A stretch of 64,000 bases of DNA from Streptomyces silvae (GTDB lineage Bacteria > Actinomycetota > Actinomycetes > Streptomycetales > Streptomycetaceae): the NCBI RefSeq assembly GCF_016745505.1, contig NZ_JAERUC010000011.1, positions 1-64,000 of the forward strand. The letters run 5' to 3'. Position numbers and translations under genes: made by a program. This document shows, in pieces, positions 1 to 8,690 of the stretch; position 1 is the stretch's first letter; the number at the start of each line of letters is the position of its first letter. The notes under the pieces were generated by a model that saw only the letters and a list, made by a program, of their open reading frames with translations, searched no databases and was not told the DNA's origin.

Positions 1-106
1 AACGCCGGAGGGGCTGGATGGTGGGGCCGGGGGGTGGGGAACAGCGGGGTGGGGAACAGTGAAGGGCCCGGGCGGAAGGATTCCGGCCGGGCCCCTCGTC
101 GGCGGG

Positions 107-3100
107 TTACGCCTGGGTCTTGCGGAGGCGGAACGTGAGGGACAGGCCCTCGTCCTCGAACGGGGTGCCGTACGTGTCGTCCGCCTCGCCCTGTGCGTAG
201 TCCAGGGCCAGGACCTCGTCCGAGATCAGGGGCGCGTGCTCCGTCAGGGCCTCGGCCGTCGCCGGTGAGGTGGAGGTCCAGCGGACGGCGATGCGGTCCG
301 CCACGTCCAGGCCGCTGTTCTTGCGGGCCTCCTGGATGAGGCGGATCGCGTCACGGGCCAGGCCCGCACGCCGCAGCTCCGGGGTGATCTCCAGGTCCAG
401 GGCGACCGTCGCGCCCGAGTCGGACGCCACCGACCAGCCCTCGCGCGGGGTCTCCGTGATGATGACCTCGTCGGGGGCGAGGGTGATCCGCTCGCCGTCG
501 ACCTCCACCGAGGCCGTTCCCTCGCGCAGGGCCAGGGACAGCGCCGCGGCGTCCGTGTCCGCCACCGCCTTGGCGACCGCCTGGACGCCCTTGCCGAACC
601 GCTTGCCCAGTGCGCGGAAGTTCGCCTTGGCCGTGGTGTCGACCAGCGAGCCGCCCACCTCCGAGAGCGAGGCCAGGGAGGAGACGTTGAGCTCCTCCGT
701 GATCTGGGCGCGCAGCTCCGTAGTGAGCGCCTCGAAGCCCGAGGCGGCGACCAGGGCCCGCGACAGCGGCTGCCGGGTCTTGACCCCCGACTCGGCCCGC
801 GTGGCCCGGCCGAGCTCCACCAGGCGGCGTACCAGCGCCATCTGGGAGGAGAGCACCGGGTCGATGGACGCCGGGTCCGCCTTCGGCCAGTCGGACAGGT
901 GCACCGACTCCGGGGCGTCCGGGGCGACGGGGACGATCAGGTCCTGCCAGACCCGCTCCGTGATGAACGGCGTCAGCGGGGCCATCAGCCGGGTCACCGT
1001 CTCCACGACCTCGTGCAGCGTGCGCAGCGCGGCCTTGTCGCCCTGCCAGAAGCGGCGGCGGGAGCGGCGGACGTACCAGTTGGACAGGTCGTCCACGAAC
1101 GCCGAGAGCAGCTTGCCGGCGCGCTGGGTGTCGTAACCCTCCAGCGCCTTGGTGACCTCGTCCACCAGGGTGCCGAGCTCGCTCAGCAGCCAGCGGTCGA
1201 GGACCGTGCGGTCGGCGGGGGCCGGGTCGGCCGCGGACGGCGCCCAGCCCGACGTACGGGCGTACAGGGCCTGGAAGGCCACCGTGTTCCAGTACGTGAG
1301 GAGCGTCTTGCGGACGACCTCCTGGATCGTGCCGTGGCCCACCCGGCGCGCCGCCCACGGGGAGCCGCCGGCCGCCATGAACCAGCGGACCGCGTCGGCG
1401 CCGTGCTGGTCCATCAGCGGGATCGGCTGGAGGATGTTGCCCAGGTGCTTGGACATCTTCCGGCCGTCCTCGGCGAGGATGTGGCCCAGGCAGACCACGT
1501 TCTCGTAGGACGACTTGTCGAACACCAGGGTGCCGATCGCCATCAGCGTGTAGAACCACCCGCGCGTCTGGTCGATGGCCTCCGAGATGAACTGCGCCGG
1601 GTAACGGCTCTCGAAGATCTCCTTGTTCTTGTACGGGTAGCCCCACTGCGCGAACGGCATCGAACCCGAGTCGTACCAGGCGTCGATGACCTCGGGGACG
1701 CGGTACGCCTCCAGCTGGCAGTTCTCGTGGGAGCAGGTGAAGGTGATCTCGTCGATGAACGGGCGGTGCGGGTCGAGCGACGACTGGTCGGTGCCCGTCA
1801 GCTCCGTCAGCTCGGCGCGGGAGCCCACGCACGTCAGGTGGTCGTCCTCGCAGCGCCAGATCGGCAGCGGGGTGCCCCAGTAGCGGTTACGGGACAGCGC
1901 CCAGTCGACGTTGTTGTTCAGCCAGTCGCCGAAGCGGCCGTTCTTGACCGAGTCCGGGAACCAGTTGGTCTTCTCGTTCTCCTGGAGCAGCCGGTCCTTG
2001 ACCGCCGTCGTGCGGATGTACCAGGACGGCTGCGCGTAGTAGAGCAGGGCCGTGTGGCAGCGCCAGCAGTGCGGGTAGCTGTGCTCGTACGGGACGTGAC
2101 GGAAGAGCTTGCCGCGCGCGTCCAGGTCCTCGGTGAGGGCCTCGTCGGCCTTCTTGAAGAAGACACCGCCGACCAGCGGCAGGTCCTCCTCGAAGGTGCC
2201 GTCGGGGCGGACCGGGTTCACCACCGGCAGGCCGTACGCACGGCAGACCTGGAGGTCGTCGGCGCCGAACGCGGGGGACTGGTGGACCAGACCCGTACCG
2301 TCCTCGGTCGTGACGTACTCGGCGTTGACGACGTAGTGCGCCTCGCTCGGGAACTCCAGCAGCTGGAAGGGGCGTTCGTACGTCCAGCGCTCCATCTCGC
2401 GGCCGGTGAAGGTCTCGCCGGTGAGCTCCCAGCCCTCGCCGAGCGCCTTCTCGACCAGCGGCTGCGCGACGACCAGCTGCTCCGTGCCGTCCGTCGCGAC
2501 GACGTAGGTGACGTCGGGGTGCGCGGCGACGGCGGTGTTGGAGACCAGGGTCCACGGCGTGGTCGTCCAGACCAGCAGCGCGGCCCGGCCGGCCAGCGGG
2601 CCCGACGTGAGCGGGAAGCGTACGAAGACCGAGGGGTCGACGACCGTCTCGTACCCCTGGGCGAGCTCGTGGTCCGAGAGGCCGGTGCCGCAGCGCGGGC
2701 ACCAGGGGGCGACGCGGTGGTCCTGGACCAGCAGGTCCTTGTTGAAGATCTCCTTCAGCGACCACCACACGGAGTCGACGTACTCCGGGTCCATCGTGCG
2801 GTAGGCGTCGTCCAGGTCGACCCAGTACCCCATGCGGGTCGTGAGCTCGCTGAACGCGTCGGTGTGGCGGGTGACGGACTCGCGGCACTTCGCGTTGAAC
2901 TCGGCGATGCCATAGGCCTCGATGTCCTTCTTGCCGTTGAAGCCCAGCTCCTTCTCCACCGCGAGCTCGACCGGCAGGCCGTGACAGTCCCAGCCGGCCT
3001 TGCGGCCGACGTGGTAGCCCTGCATGGTGCGGAAACGCGGGAAGACGTCCTTGAAGACGCGGGCCTCGATGTGGTGGGCCCCGGGCATGCCGTTGGCGGT

Positions 3101-3256
3101 CGGCGGGCCCTCGTAGAAGACCCACTCGGGGCGGCCCTCGGACTGTTCGAGGCTCTTGGCGAAGACCTTGCTGTCGCGCCAGAAGTCGAGCACGGCGTGC
3201 TCGAGGGCGGGCAGGTCGACCTGGGCGGGTACCTGGCGGTACTGCGGCGATGTCAT
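107..3256 (-). CDS. ileS: isoleucyl-tRNA synthetase, type 2 with GxHH signature
   Basis: Charges tRNA-Ile with isoleucine in the cytoplasm. The protein is 1049 aa, the usual size for IleRS. The class I signature at residues 59-62 reads GAHH instead of HIGH. The second ATP-binding motif is KMSKH (residues 600-604). Cys pairs (CPRCG, CWRCH) are also visible. I chose the ATG at 3256 (MTSPQYRQ) because a CGGAGG ribosome site lies 10 nt upstream and the T-box leader ends there; the open frame extends further upstream but into the leader. The overall type suggests the eukaryote-like, mupirocin-tolerant IleRS2 class. Regulation is by the T-box element just upstream. Confidence 0.97.
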   Translation of the reverse strand: MTSPQYRQVPAQVDLPALEHAVLDFWRDSKVFAKSLEQSEGRPEWVFYEGPPTANGMPGAHHIEARVFKDVFPRFRTMQGYHVGRKAGWDCHGLPVELAVEKELGFNGKKDIEAYGIAEFNAKCRESVTRHTDAFSELTTRMGYWVDLDDAYRTMDPEYVDSVWWSLKEIFNKDLLVQDHRVAPWCPRCGTGLSDHELAQGYETVVDPSVFVRFPLTSGPLAGRAALLVWTTTPWTLVSNTAVAAHPDVTYVVATDGTEQLVVAQPLVEKALGEGWELTGETFTGREMERWTYERPFQLLEFPSEAHYVVNAEYVTTEDGTGLVHQSPAFGADDLQVCRAYGLPVVNPVRPDGTFEEDLPLVGGVFFKKADEALTEDLDARGKLFRHVPYEHSYPHCWRCHTALLYYAQPSWYIRTTAVKDRLLQENEKTNWFPDSVKNGRFGDWLNNNVDWALSRNRYWGTPLPIWRCEDDHLTCVGSRAELTELTGTDQSSLDPHRPFIDEITFTCSHENCQLEAYRVPEVIDAWYDSGSMPFAQWGYPYKNKEIFESRYPAQFISEAIDQTRGWFYTLMAIGTLVFDKSSYENVVCLGHILAEDGRKMSKHLGNILQPIPLMDQHGADAVRWFMAAGGSPWAARRVGHGTIQEVVRKTLLTYWNTVAFQALYARTSGWAPSAADPAPADRTVLDRWLLSELGTLVDEVTKALEGYDTQRAGKLLSAFVDDLSNWYVRRSRRRFWQGDKAALRTLHEVVETVTRLMAPLTPFITERVWQDLIVPVAPDAPESVHLSDWPKADPASIDPVLSSQMALVRRLVELGRATRAESGVKTRQPLSRALVAASGFEALTTELRAQITEELNVSSLASLSEVGGSLVDTTAKANFRALGKRFGKGVQAVAKAVADTDAAALSLALREGTASVEVDGERITLAPDEVIITETPREGWSVASDSGATVALDLEITPELRRAGLARDAIRLIQEARKNSGLDVADRIAVRWTSTSPATAEALTEHAPLISDEVLALDYAQGEADDTYGTPFEDEGLSLTFRLRKTQA

Positions 3257-3445
3257 GTGCGGGCTTCCTCCGGCGGACGTCTTCCACTTCCGTCGGAGGG
3301 ACGAGAGCCGGATCAGCTCCCGCGGTACCACCCTCCTTGGCCCCGGGCGTGCGCCGCCCACGGCCCCCTCATTGGGGTGCGACGCCGGTTCTACTTGCCT
3401 CGCGGCGTTCTTCCGGCGGCTCCGGGGTGATCTTCACGGCGCGCT
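3257..3445 (-). promoter_or_regulatory. translational T-box leader of ileS
   Basis: Reading the minus strand, the conserved T-box sequence TGGTACCGCGG occupies 3330 down to 3320. Downstream of it, CCTCCG (3299-3294) can pair with the Shine-Dalgarno CGGAGG (3272-3267), so the alternative structure would hide the ribosome site. This is the translational T-box design known for actinobacterial ileS. A likely specifier codon ATC (Ile) is at 3431-3429 in the context GTGAAGATCACC. The upstream boundary and Stem I are approximate. Uncharged tRNA-Ile is expected to open translation. Confidence 0.9.
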
Positions 3446-3809
3446 CGCCCCCGGGCTCCCACCGTCCCCGGGTCGCTCCTGGCTGCGTACGACGCTACTC
3501 GTCCCATCGATGCCTCTCGCTGCGGCCAGTGTACGGGGCCGTACGGCCGACGGCCGACCGGTTATCCGCCGACGGTGCGGGAGGAGGGGCGTGCACCCGA
3601 ATGGCCACTCGGGGCGGCAGGAGTCTCCGGAGAGCGGGCGGGGCGGATTACCGCGCGGGGAGCTGGGCACAACGGTTGCAGGCGCGCCACTGCCCGGCAG
3701 CGGGGAGGGGCGAACCGGCGGCGTGCCCCGTTGCCGCGGAGCTGGGGTCGATTTATCGTCCCCAGCACGATTCGCGTGCAAGATCACAATATGTGAAGGG
3801 GCCGCGGCC
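3446..3809. other. intergenic region between divergent ileS and dksA-like gene
   Basis: About 360 bases without a gene. It must hold the two divergent promoters. A possible minus-strand -10 hexamer TACACT lies at 3533-3528, which would give an ileS leader of roughly 260 nt, but no convincing -35 accompanies it. I see no small ORF with codon bias, no RNA gene and no strong repeat. Confidence 0.4.
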
Positions 3810-4568
3810 ATGGTGGCGAAGAAGACCGCCGTATCGAGAACGGCGTCCGAGAGATCCACGGCTGCGGCTGCCGAGGAGGAGACCGGGAAGGCGGGCGAGG
3901 AGGCCGGCCCGGAGGCGGAGGAGTCCGGCCGGGACCCGGCGCACCACGCGCCGGCGAAGAAGAGCGCGGCGAAGAAGGCGTCGAAGAAGAGCACGGCCAA
4001 GAAGAGCGCAGCCAAGAAGGCGTCGAAGAAGGCCACGGGGGCGGCCCAGGCCGCCGAGCAGACAGGAGCCCACACGGTGGTAGCCAAGAAGAGCGCGGCC
4101 CGGACCACGGCTGTAGGAGAGGGCACCGCGACCGCGGTCCCCCCGGCCAGGGCCGGCGCGGCGACGGCGCCCGGAGACCTGGCGGTCAGGCCGGGGGAGG
4201 ACCCCTGGACCCCGGAGGAGGTCGACGCGGCGCGGACCGAGCTGGCCGGTGAGGTCCTGAGGCTGCGCACCGAGCTGGAGGCGTCGGGCGCGGCGCTGGC
4301 CGGCCTGATGCGCGACTCCGGGGACGGCGCCGGGGACGACGACGCCGACACCGGTACGAAGAACATCACCAGGGAGCACGAGCTGTCCCTGGCGGCCCAC
4401 GCCCAGGAGACGCTGGACCAGACCGAGCGGGCCCTCGCCCGGCTCGACGCCGGGACGTACGGGCTCTGCGAGGTCTGCGGCAAGCCGATCGGCAAGGCGC
4501 GGATGCAGGCCTTCCCCCGGGCCACGCTCTGCGTGGAGGACAAGCAGAAGCAGGAGCGGCGCGGATAA
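3810..4568 (+). CDS. DksA/TraR-type zinc-finger protein with lysine-rich H1-like N-terminal half
   Basis: 252 aa. Residues about 50-75 are a low-complexity Lys/Ala tract built from KKSAAKKASKK-type units, like histone H1/HU-tail proteins, and suggest nucleic-acid binding. A helical segment follows, and the C-terminal DksA/TraR finger begins CEVCGKPIG. Only three of the four usual metal Cys are present: the last pair reads CVED, so the fourth position is Asp. The ATG at 3810 was chosen because it follows a GAAGGGG ribosome site and starts the MVAKKTAVS segment; the frame is open far upstream without a plausible start. DksA-family proteins modulate RNA polymerase, but function here is inferred. 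A canonical C4 paralogue is at 24045-24434. Confidence 0.85.
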   Translation: MVAKKTAVSRTASERSTAAAAEEETGKAGEEAGPEAEESGRDPAHHAPAKKSAAKKASKKSTAKKSAAKKASKKATGAAQAAEQTGAHTVVAKKSAARTTAVGEGTATAVPPARAGAATAPGDLAVRPGEDPWTPEEVDAARTELAGEVLRLRTELEASGAALAGLMRDSGDGAGDDDADTGTKNITREHELSLAAHAQETLDQTERALARLDAGTYGLCEVCGKPIGKARMQAFPRATLCVEDKQKQERRG

Positions 4569-4826
4569 CGGCTCCGCGTCCCGGCCGGGCGATGGTGCCG
4601 GACCGGGCGGCCGGACGGTGCGGGCCCGGGTGACGGTGCCGGGCCGGGTGGCCGGACGGTGCCGGACCGGACGGATCGGGCCGGACCGGTTCGTTCCGGT
4701 CCGGTCCGGCCTGACCAGGCCCGATCCGGCGGCCGTGGAAGCCGGGGAGGCGGGTCCTGGGGCCCCTGATCCCCCGGGTGTGTCGTACCCTCGTCCTCAG
4801 TCAGGCACCTAGGTTGAGGGACTCAC
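4569..4826 (+). other. intergenic region with GC-rich repeats before lspA
   Basis: Holds imperfect direct repeats built on GGTGCCGG, CCGGG and GGCCGGACGG units (about 4591-4670), followed by a long hairpin described separately. The lspA ribosome site (GAGGGA) is at its right edge. No gene is seen. Confidence 0.5.
4672..4728 (+). terminator. two-part hairpin downstream of the dksA-like gene
   Basis: The outer arms CGGATCGGGCC (4672-4682) and GGCCCGATCCG (4718-4728) are perfectly complementary. The inner arms GGACCGG (4683-4689) and CCGGTCC (4696-4702) are also complementary around TTCGTT-like loop bases, with an unpaired stretch on the 3' side. There is no T-tract, which is common for Streptomyces terminators. 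It could also be an mRNA-stabilising hairpin or part of the lspA leader. Confidence 0.6.
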
Positions 4827-5441
4827 GTGGCAGAGGCGGAGCGCATCATCGGTACGCCGGATATCCCTGATGCCGAGAGGGCCGACGGGGCGGAGCCCCA
4901 GCAGCCCGCCGAGGGCACGGCCCCGGCCGCGAGCGACGGGCCGGTCGGCGGACGGGGCAGGAAGAAGATCCTGGTCCTCCTCGGCGTGGCCGTCCTGGCC
5001 TACCTCCTGGACCTGGTCAGCAAGATGATCGTGGTCGCGAAGCTGGAGCACCAGGAGCCCATCGAGATCCTGGGCGACTGGCTCAAGTTCGACGCGATCC
5101 GCAACGCCGGCGCCGCCTTCGGGATCGGTGAGGCGTTCACCGTGATCTTCACGGCCATCGCGGCCGTCGTGATCATCGTGATCATCCGGCTGGCCCGCAA
5201 GCTCTACAGCCTGCCCTGGGCCATCGCCCTGGGGCTGCTGCTCGGCGGAGCACTCGGCAACCTCACCGACCGCATCTTCCGTGCGCCCGGGGTCTTCAAG
5301 GGCGCGGTGGTCGACTTCATCGCCCCCGCGCACTTCGCCGTCTTCAACCTCGCCGACTCCGCGATCGTCTGCGGCGGGATCCTCATCGTGATCCTTTCCT
5401 TCAAGGGCCTGGACCCCGACGGCACCGTGCACAAGGACTAG
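4827..5441 (+). CDS. lspA: prolipoprotein signal peptidase (signal peptidase II)
   Basis: Membrane aspartyl protease that removes the signal peptide from diacylglyceryl-modified prolipoproteins, acting after Lgt (encoded at 51631). 204 aa with a hydrophilic N-terminal extension of about 45 residues, then four hydrophobic segments. The catalytic Asp pair is visible as D148 in NLTDR and D177 in FNLADS. GTG start at 4827 with upstream GAGGGA. The stop overlaps a possible GTG start of the next frame, so lspA and rluD are probably cotranscribed. Confidence 0.96.
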   Translation: MAEAERIIGTPDIPDAERADGAEPQQPAEGTAPAASDGPVGGRGRKKILVLLGVAVLAYLLDLVSKMIVVAKLEHQEPIEILGDWLKFDAIRNAGAAFGIGEAFTVIFTAIAAVVIIVIIRLARKLYSLPWAIALGLLLGGALGNLTDRIFRAPGVFKGAVVDFIAPAHFAVFNLADSAIVCGGILIVILSFKGLDPDGTVHKD

Positions 5442-5464
5442 TGGGCGCAAGGCATACTCGACTG

Positions 5465-6406
5465 GTGAGTACGTATCCCGAGGTCCGCACCCTGCCCGTA
5501 CCCGACGGCCTGGAGGGCGAGCGTGTCGACGCCGCCATCTCCCGGATGTTCGGTTTCTCCCGCACCAAGGCCGCCGAGCTGGCCGCTGCCGGGAAGGTCC
5601 AGGTGGACGGCGCGGTGGCCGGGAAGTCCGAGCGGGTCCACGGCGGCGCCTGGCTGGAGGTGGAGATGCCGCAGGCACCCGCTCCGGTCCAGGTCGTCGC
5701 CGAGCCCGTCGAGGGCATGGAGATCGTCCATGACGACGACGACATAGTCGTCATCATGAAGCCGGTGGGCGTCGCCGCCCACCCCAGCCCCGGCTGGACC
5801 GGCACCACCGTCATCGGTGGCCTCGCCGCGGCCGGCTACCGCATCTCGACCTCGGGCGCCGCCGAGCGCCAGGGCATCGTGCACCGGCTGGACGTCGGCA
5901 CCTCGGGCCTGATGGTCGTGGCCAAGTCCGAGCGGGCGTACACCCTGCTCAAGGCGCAGTTCCGCGACCGGGTCGTCGAGAAGAAGTACCACGCCCTGGT
6001 GCAGGGCCACCCCGACCCGATGAGCGGCACCATCGACGCCCCCATCGGCCGCCACCCGCAGCACGACTACAAGTGGGCCGTCACCGCCGAGGGCAAGCCC
6101 TCCGTGACGCACTACGACCTCATCGAGGCCTACCGCGCGGCCAGCCTGCTCGACATCAAGCTGGAGACCGGGCGCACCCACCAGATCCGGGTGCACATGT
6201 CCGCGCACCGCCACCCCTGCGTCGGCGACCTGACCTACGGCGCCGACCCCACGCTGGCCAAGCGCCTCGGCCTGACCCGGCAGTGGCTGCACGCGGTCCG
6301 GCTCGGCTTCGAGCACCCGTCCGACGGCCGCTGGGTCGAATTCGAGAGCGGCTACCCCGACGACCTGCGCCACGCCCTCGACACGATCGCCGCGGAGAGC
6401 GAATGA
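5465..6406 (+). CDS. rluD: RluA/RluD-family 23S rRNA pseudouridine synthase
   Basis: Converts uridines in rRNA to pseudouridine. 313 aa from the GTG at 5465 (MSTYPEVR). The N-terminal S4 RNA-binding domain covers roughly residues 14-75, and the catalytic motif HRLDVGTSG places the nucleophilic Asp at about residue 143. A GTG at 5441, overlapping the lspA stop, would add eight residues; the later start fits family N-termini better. It overlaps the downstream acetyltransferase by ATGA. The exact target uridine cannot be read from sequence; the RluD assignment is by family and linkage to lspA. Confidence 0.92.
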   Translation: MSTYPEVRTLPVPDGLEGERVDAAISRMFGFSRTKAAELAAAGKVQVDGAVAGKSERVHGGAWLEVEMPQAPAPVQVVAEPVEGMEIVHDDDDIVVIMKPVGVAAHPSPGWTGTTVIGGLAAAGYRISTSGAAERQGIVHRLDVGTSGLMVVAKSERAYTLLKAQFRDRVVEKKYHALVQGHPDPMSGTIDAPIGRHPQHDYKWAVTAEGKPSVTHYDLIEAYRAASLLDIKLETGRTHQIRVHMSAHRHPCVGDLTYGADPTLAKRLGLTRQWLHAVRLGFEHPSDGRWVEFESGYPDDLRHALDTIAAESE

Positions 6407-6879
6407 CTTCCGGCACCACCCCGTACAGCACCCGCAGGGCCCTCGGTGAGAGCGACCTCGCGGCCTGCTTCCAGGTCCGTAAGGACGTCTTCGTCGGCGA
6501 GCAGCAGGTCCCCGAGGAGATCGAGTACGACGTCCACGACGCCACGGCCGTGCACGTCATCGCCGTGGCCGCGGACGGTTCCACGCTCGGCACGGGGCGG
6601 CTGCTGCACGGCGAGGCCGCGGCGGACCGGACCGGCGGCGACCTGGCCGTCGGGTCGCTCGGCCGGCTCGCCGTGACCCGCGCGGCCAGGGGCCTGGGCG
6701 TCGGTGCCGCACTGGTCCGGGCCATAGAGGAAGAGGCCCGGACGCTGGGCCTGAGCGCCGTGGACCTGCACGCCCAGACGCACGCCCTCGGCTTCTACGA
6801 GCGGCTCGGCTACACGGCGTACGGCCCCGAGTTCCCGGACGCCGGGATCCCGCACCGGTCCATGCGCCGGGCGCTCTGA
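6403..6879 (+). CDS. GNAT family N-acetyltransferase
   Basis: 158 aa, starting at an ATG that overlaps the rluD stop (ATGA), so translation is coupled. A single GNAT domain fills the protein. The acetyl-CoA binding loop appears as the segment [19 protein letters not shown] near residues 88-106, and the late motif GFYERLGY is typical of the fold. The N-terminal part ([15 protein letters not shown]) is characteristic of ElaA/YjcF-like members. The substrate is unknown. Confidence 0.9.
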   Translation: MTSGTTPYSTRRALGESDLAACFQVRKDVFVGEQQVPEEIEYDVHDATAVHVIAVAADGSTLGTGRLLHGEAAADRTGGDLAVGSLGRLAVTRAARGLGVGAALVRAIEEEARTLGLSAVDLHAQTHALGFYERLGYTAYGPEFPDAGIPHRSMRRAL

Positions 6880-6993
6880 CCGCACCCCCGAAGGGGGGTT
6901 GCCGCAGGTCCGCGGGGCGCACATGGCACGCTGGGAGCTCTCATCGGCTGATCAACGGGCCCCGGGGGCCCGGCGCGCTGCGGAAGGCACAAC

Positions 6994-8580
6994 GTGGACC
7001 AGATGGCACTCCTGCTCCTGCTCCTGCTCGGAGCGGTGGTCACGGTGCCGCTCGGGGAGCGCCTGCGTCTCCCGGCACCGATCCTGATGACCCTGGCCGG
7101 GATCGTCATGGCCTTCGCCAGTTTTGTCCCCGATGTGGACATCCCCCCGGAGTTCATCCTCCCCGCCGTGCTGCCCCCGCTGCTGTACGCCTCCGTGCAG
7201 CGCACCTCCTGGCGGCAGTTCGCGGCCAACCGGCGGCCGATCTTCCTGCTGGCCGTCGCCCTCGTCTTCGTCACGACGGCGGCTGTCGCCACGGTCGCCA
7301 ACGCGCTGGTGCCCGGTCTGCCCATCGCCGCGGCCGTCGCCCTGGGCGCGCTCGTCGCCCCGCCGGATCCCGTCGCCGCGACGGCCGTCGCCGGCTCGGT
7401 CGGGCTGCCGCGCAGGCTCGTGTCGGTCCTGGAGGGCGAGGGGCTGTTCAACGACGTCACGGCGATCGTGCTCTACCACGTGGCCATCGCCGCCGCCGTG
7501 AGCGGCACCTTCTCGCTGCCCGCCGCGTTCGGGCTGCTCGTCCTCTCCGCCGTGGTCGCCGTGGTCGTCGGCCTGGTGCTCGGCTGGCTCACCATCAAGC
7601 TGATGGGGTACCTGGGCGACGCCACCCTCCAGGTCGGCCTGACGCTCCTCGTGCCGTTCGTCAGCTACGTACTGGCCGAGGAGCTGATGGGTTCGGGCGT
7701 GCTCTCCGTCCTGACCACCGCGCTCTTCCTCGCCGAGCACACCGCCGACGCCGACGACGTCCTCGGGCGCCTCACCGGCCGGTCCTTCTGGGAGATCGTC
7801 GACACTCTGGTCACCGGTGTCGCCTTCGGCCTGATCGGCCTCGAACTCCACAACGTCTTCGGCACCGCCGACGGACGCGAACTGACCCTGCTGGGCTGGG
7901 GGCTCGGTGTCGCGGCGGTCGTCGTCGGCGTACGGCTCCTGTGGCTGCTGCCCGCCAGCTGGCTCGCCAAGCGACTGCACACCCGCCGTGACGTCAGCGA
8001 GGAGATCCCCACCAGCGTCCGCGAGACCGTCGTCATGTGGTGGGCCGGGATGCGCGGGGTGGCCTCCGTCGCGCTGGCGCTCGCGATCCCGCTGGAGACG
8101 GACGACGGCAAGCCGTTCCCCGGCCGGGACGAGATCATCTTCATCGCGTTCGTCGTCATCATGGTCACCCTCGTCCTCCAGGGCCTGACCCTGCCGTGGC
8201 TCGTGCGCAAGCTCGGCGTCCGGGCGGACACCGACGCCGAACAGGCACTGGAGCGCGATCTCGCGATCCGTGCGGCGAAGGCCGCCAAGGCCCGCCTCAA
8301 GGAGGTCCAGAACACCGAGGAGCTCCCCGAGGAGGTGCTGGAGCGGCTCCAGCGCGCGGCGTACGACATCGGGGCGCGGATCAGCCCCGACATGGTCGAC
8401 GAGGACCGGCGCGATGCCTACGCGCAGCGGGCCAAGCGGTTCAAGGAGGTCGGCCGGATCCAGCGCGAGATGATGTCGGCCGCCCGCCACGCGGTGCTCG
8501 ACGCCCGCAGCGAGCCGGGCTCGGACCCCGAGGTGGTGGACCGGGTGCTGCGCTTCCTGGACGTGCACAGCCTGCGCTGA
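6994..8580 (+). CDS. CPA1-type Na+/H+ antiporter
   Basis: 528 aa integral membrane protein with about 12 hydrophobic segments and a charged cytoplasmic C-terminal tail from about residue 410. Hallmarks of the CPA1/NhaP family are visible: PPDPVAATA, EGEGLFNDVTAIV with the conserved ND-type ion-site residues, and WAGMRGVASVALALAIP with the conserved Arg. GTG start at 6994 after GGAAGG. It exchanges external Na+ or K+ with H+ for pH and ion homeostasis; ion preference is not deducible. It converges with the minus-strand mscS-like gene. Confidence 0.93.
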   Translation: MDQMALLLLLLLGAVVTVPLGERLRLPAPILMTLAGIVMAFASFVPDVDIPPEFILPAVLPPLLYASVQRTSWRQFAANRRPIFLLAVALVFVTTAAVATVANALVPGLPIAAAVALGALVAPPDPVAATAVAGSVGLPRRLVSVLEGEGLFNDVTAIVLYHVAIAAAVSGTFSLPAAFGLLVLSAVVAVVVGLVLGWLTIKLMGYLGDATLQVGLTLLVPFVSYVLAEELMGSGVLSVLTTALFLAEHTADADDVLGRLTGRSFWEIVDTLVTGVAFGLIGLELHNVFGTADGRELTLLGWGLGVAAVVVGVRLLWLLPASWLAKRLHTRRDVSEEIPTSVRETVVMWWAGMRGVASVALALAIPLETDDGKPFPGRDEIIFIAFVVIMVTLVLQGLTLPWLVRKLGVRADTDAEQALERDLAIRAAKAAKARLKEVQNTEELPEEVLERLQRAAYDIGARISPDMVDEDRRDAYAQRAKRFKEVGRIQREMMSAARHAVLDARSEPGSDPEVVDRVLRFLDVHSLR

Positions 8581-8610
8581 CCGGCCCGGCTCGCCCCCTG
8601 CGGCGCCCGT

Positions 8611-8690
8611 TCGGCCACGCCCAGTGTGGGGGGCCTTGTCCGGGGCCGGCTCAGCCACGCCCTGTGCGGGGCGCCTTGTCCGGGGTCGGC
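8611..8690. repeat. 40-bp tandem duplication at the 3' end of the mscS-like gene
   Basis: Positions 8611-8650 and 8651-8690 are two adjacent 40-bp copies differing at only about six positions. The right copy is exactly the last 13 codons plus stop of the channel gene. In the left copy the stop codon has changed, and it lies in the short gap between the converging antiporter and channel genes. Confidence 0.85.

Noticed and set aside
4618..4812. 64-codon plus-strand ORF before lspA
   Set aside because: Composed of GC-rich repeats and the hairpin, with no ribosome site and no domain.
6899..7087. 62-codon ORF before the antiporter
   Set aside because: Overlaps the antiporter start in another frame, with Cys/Ser-rich nonsense composition.
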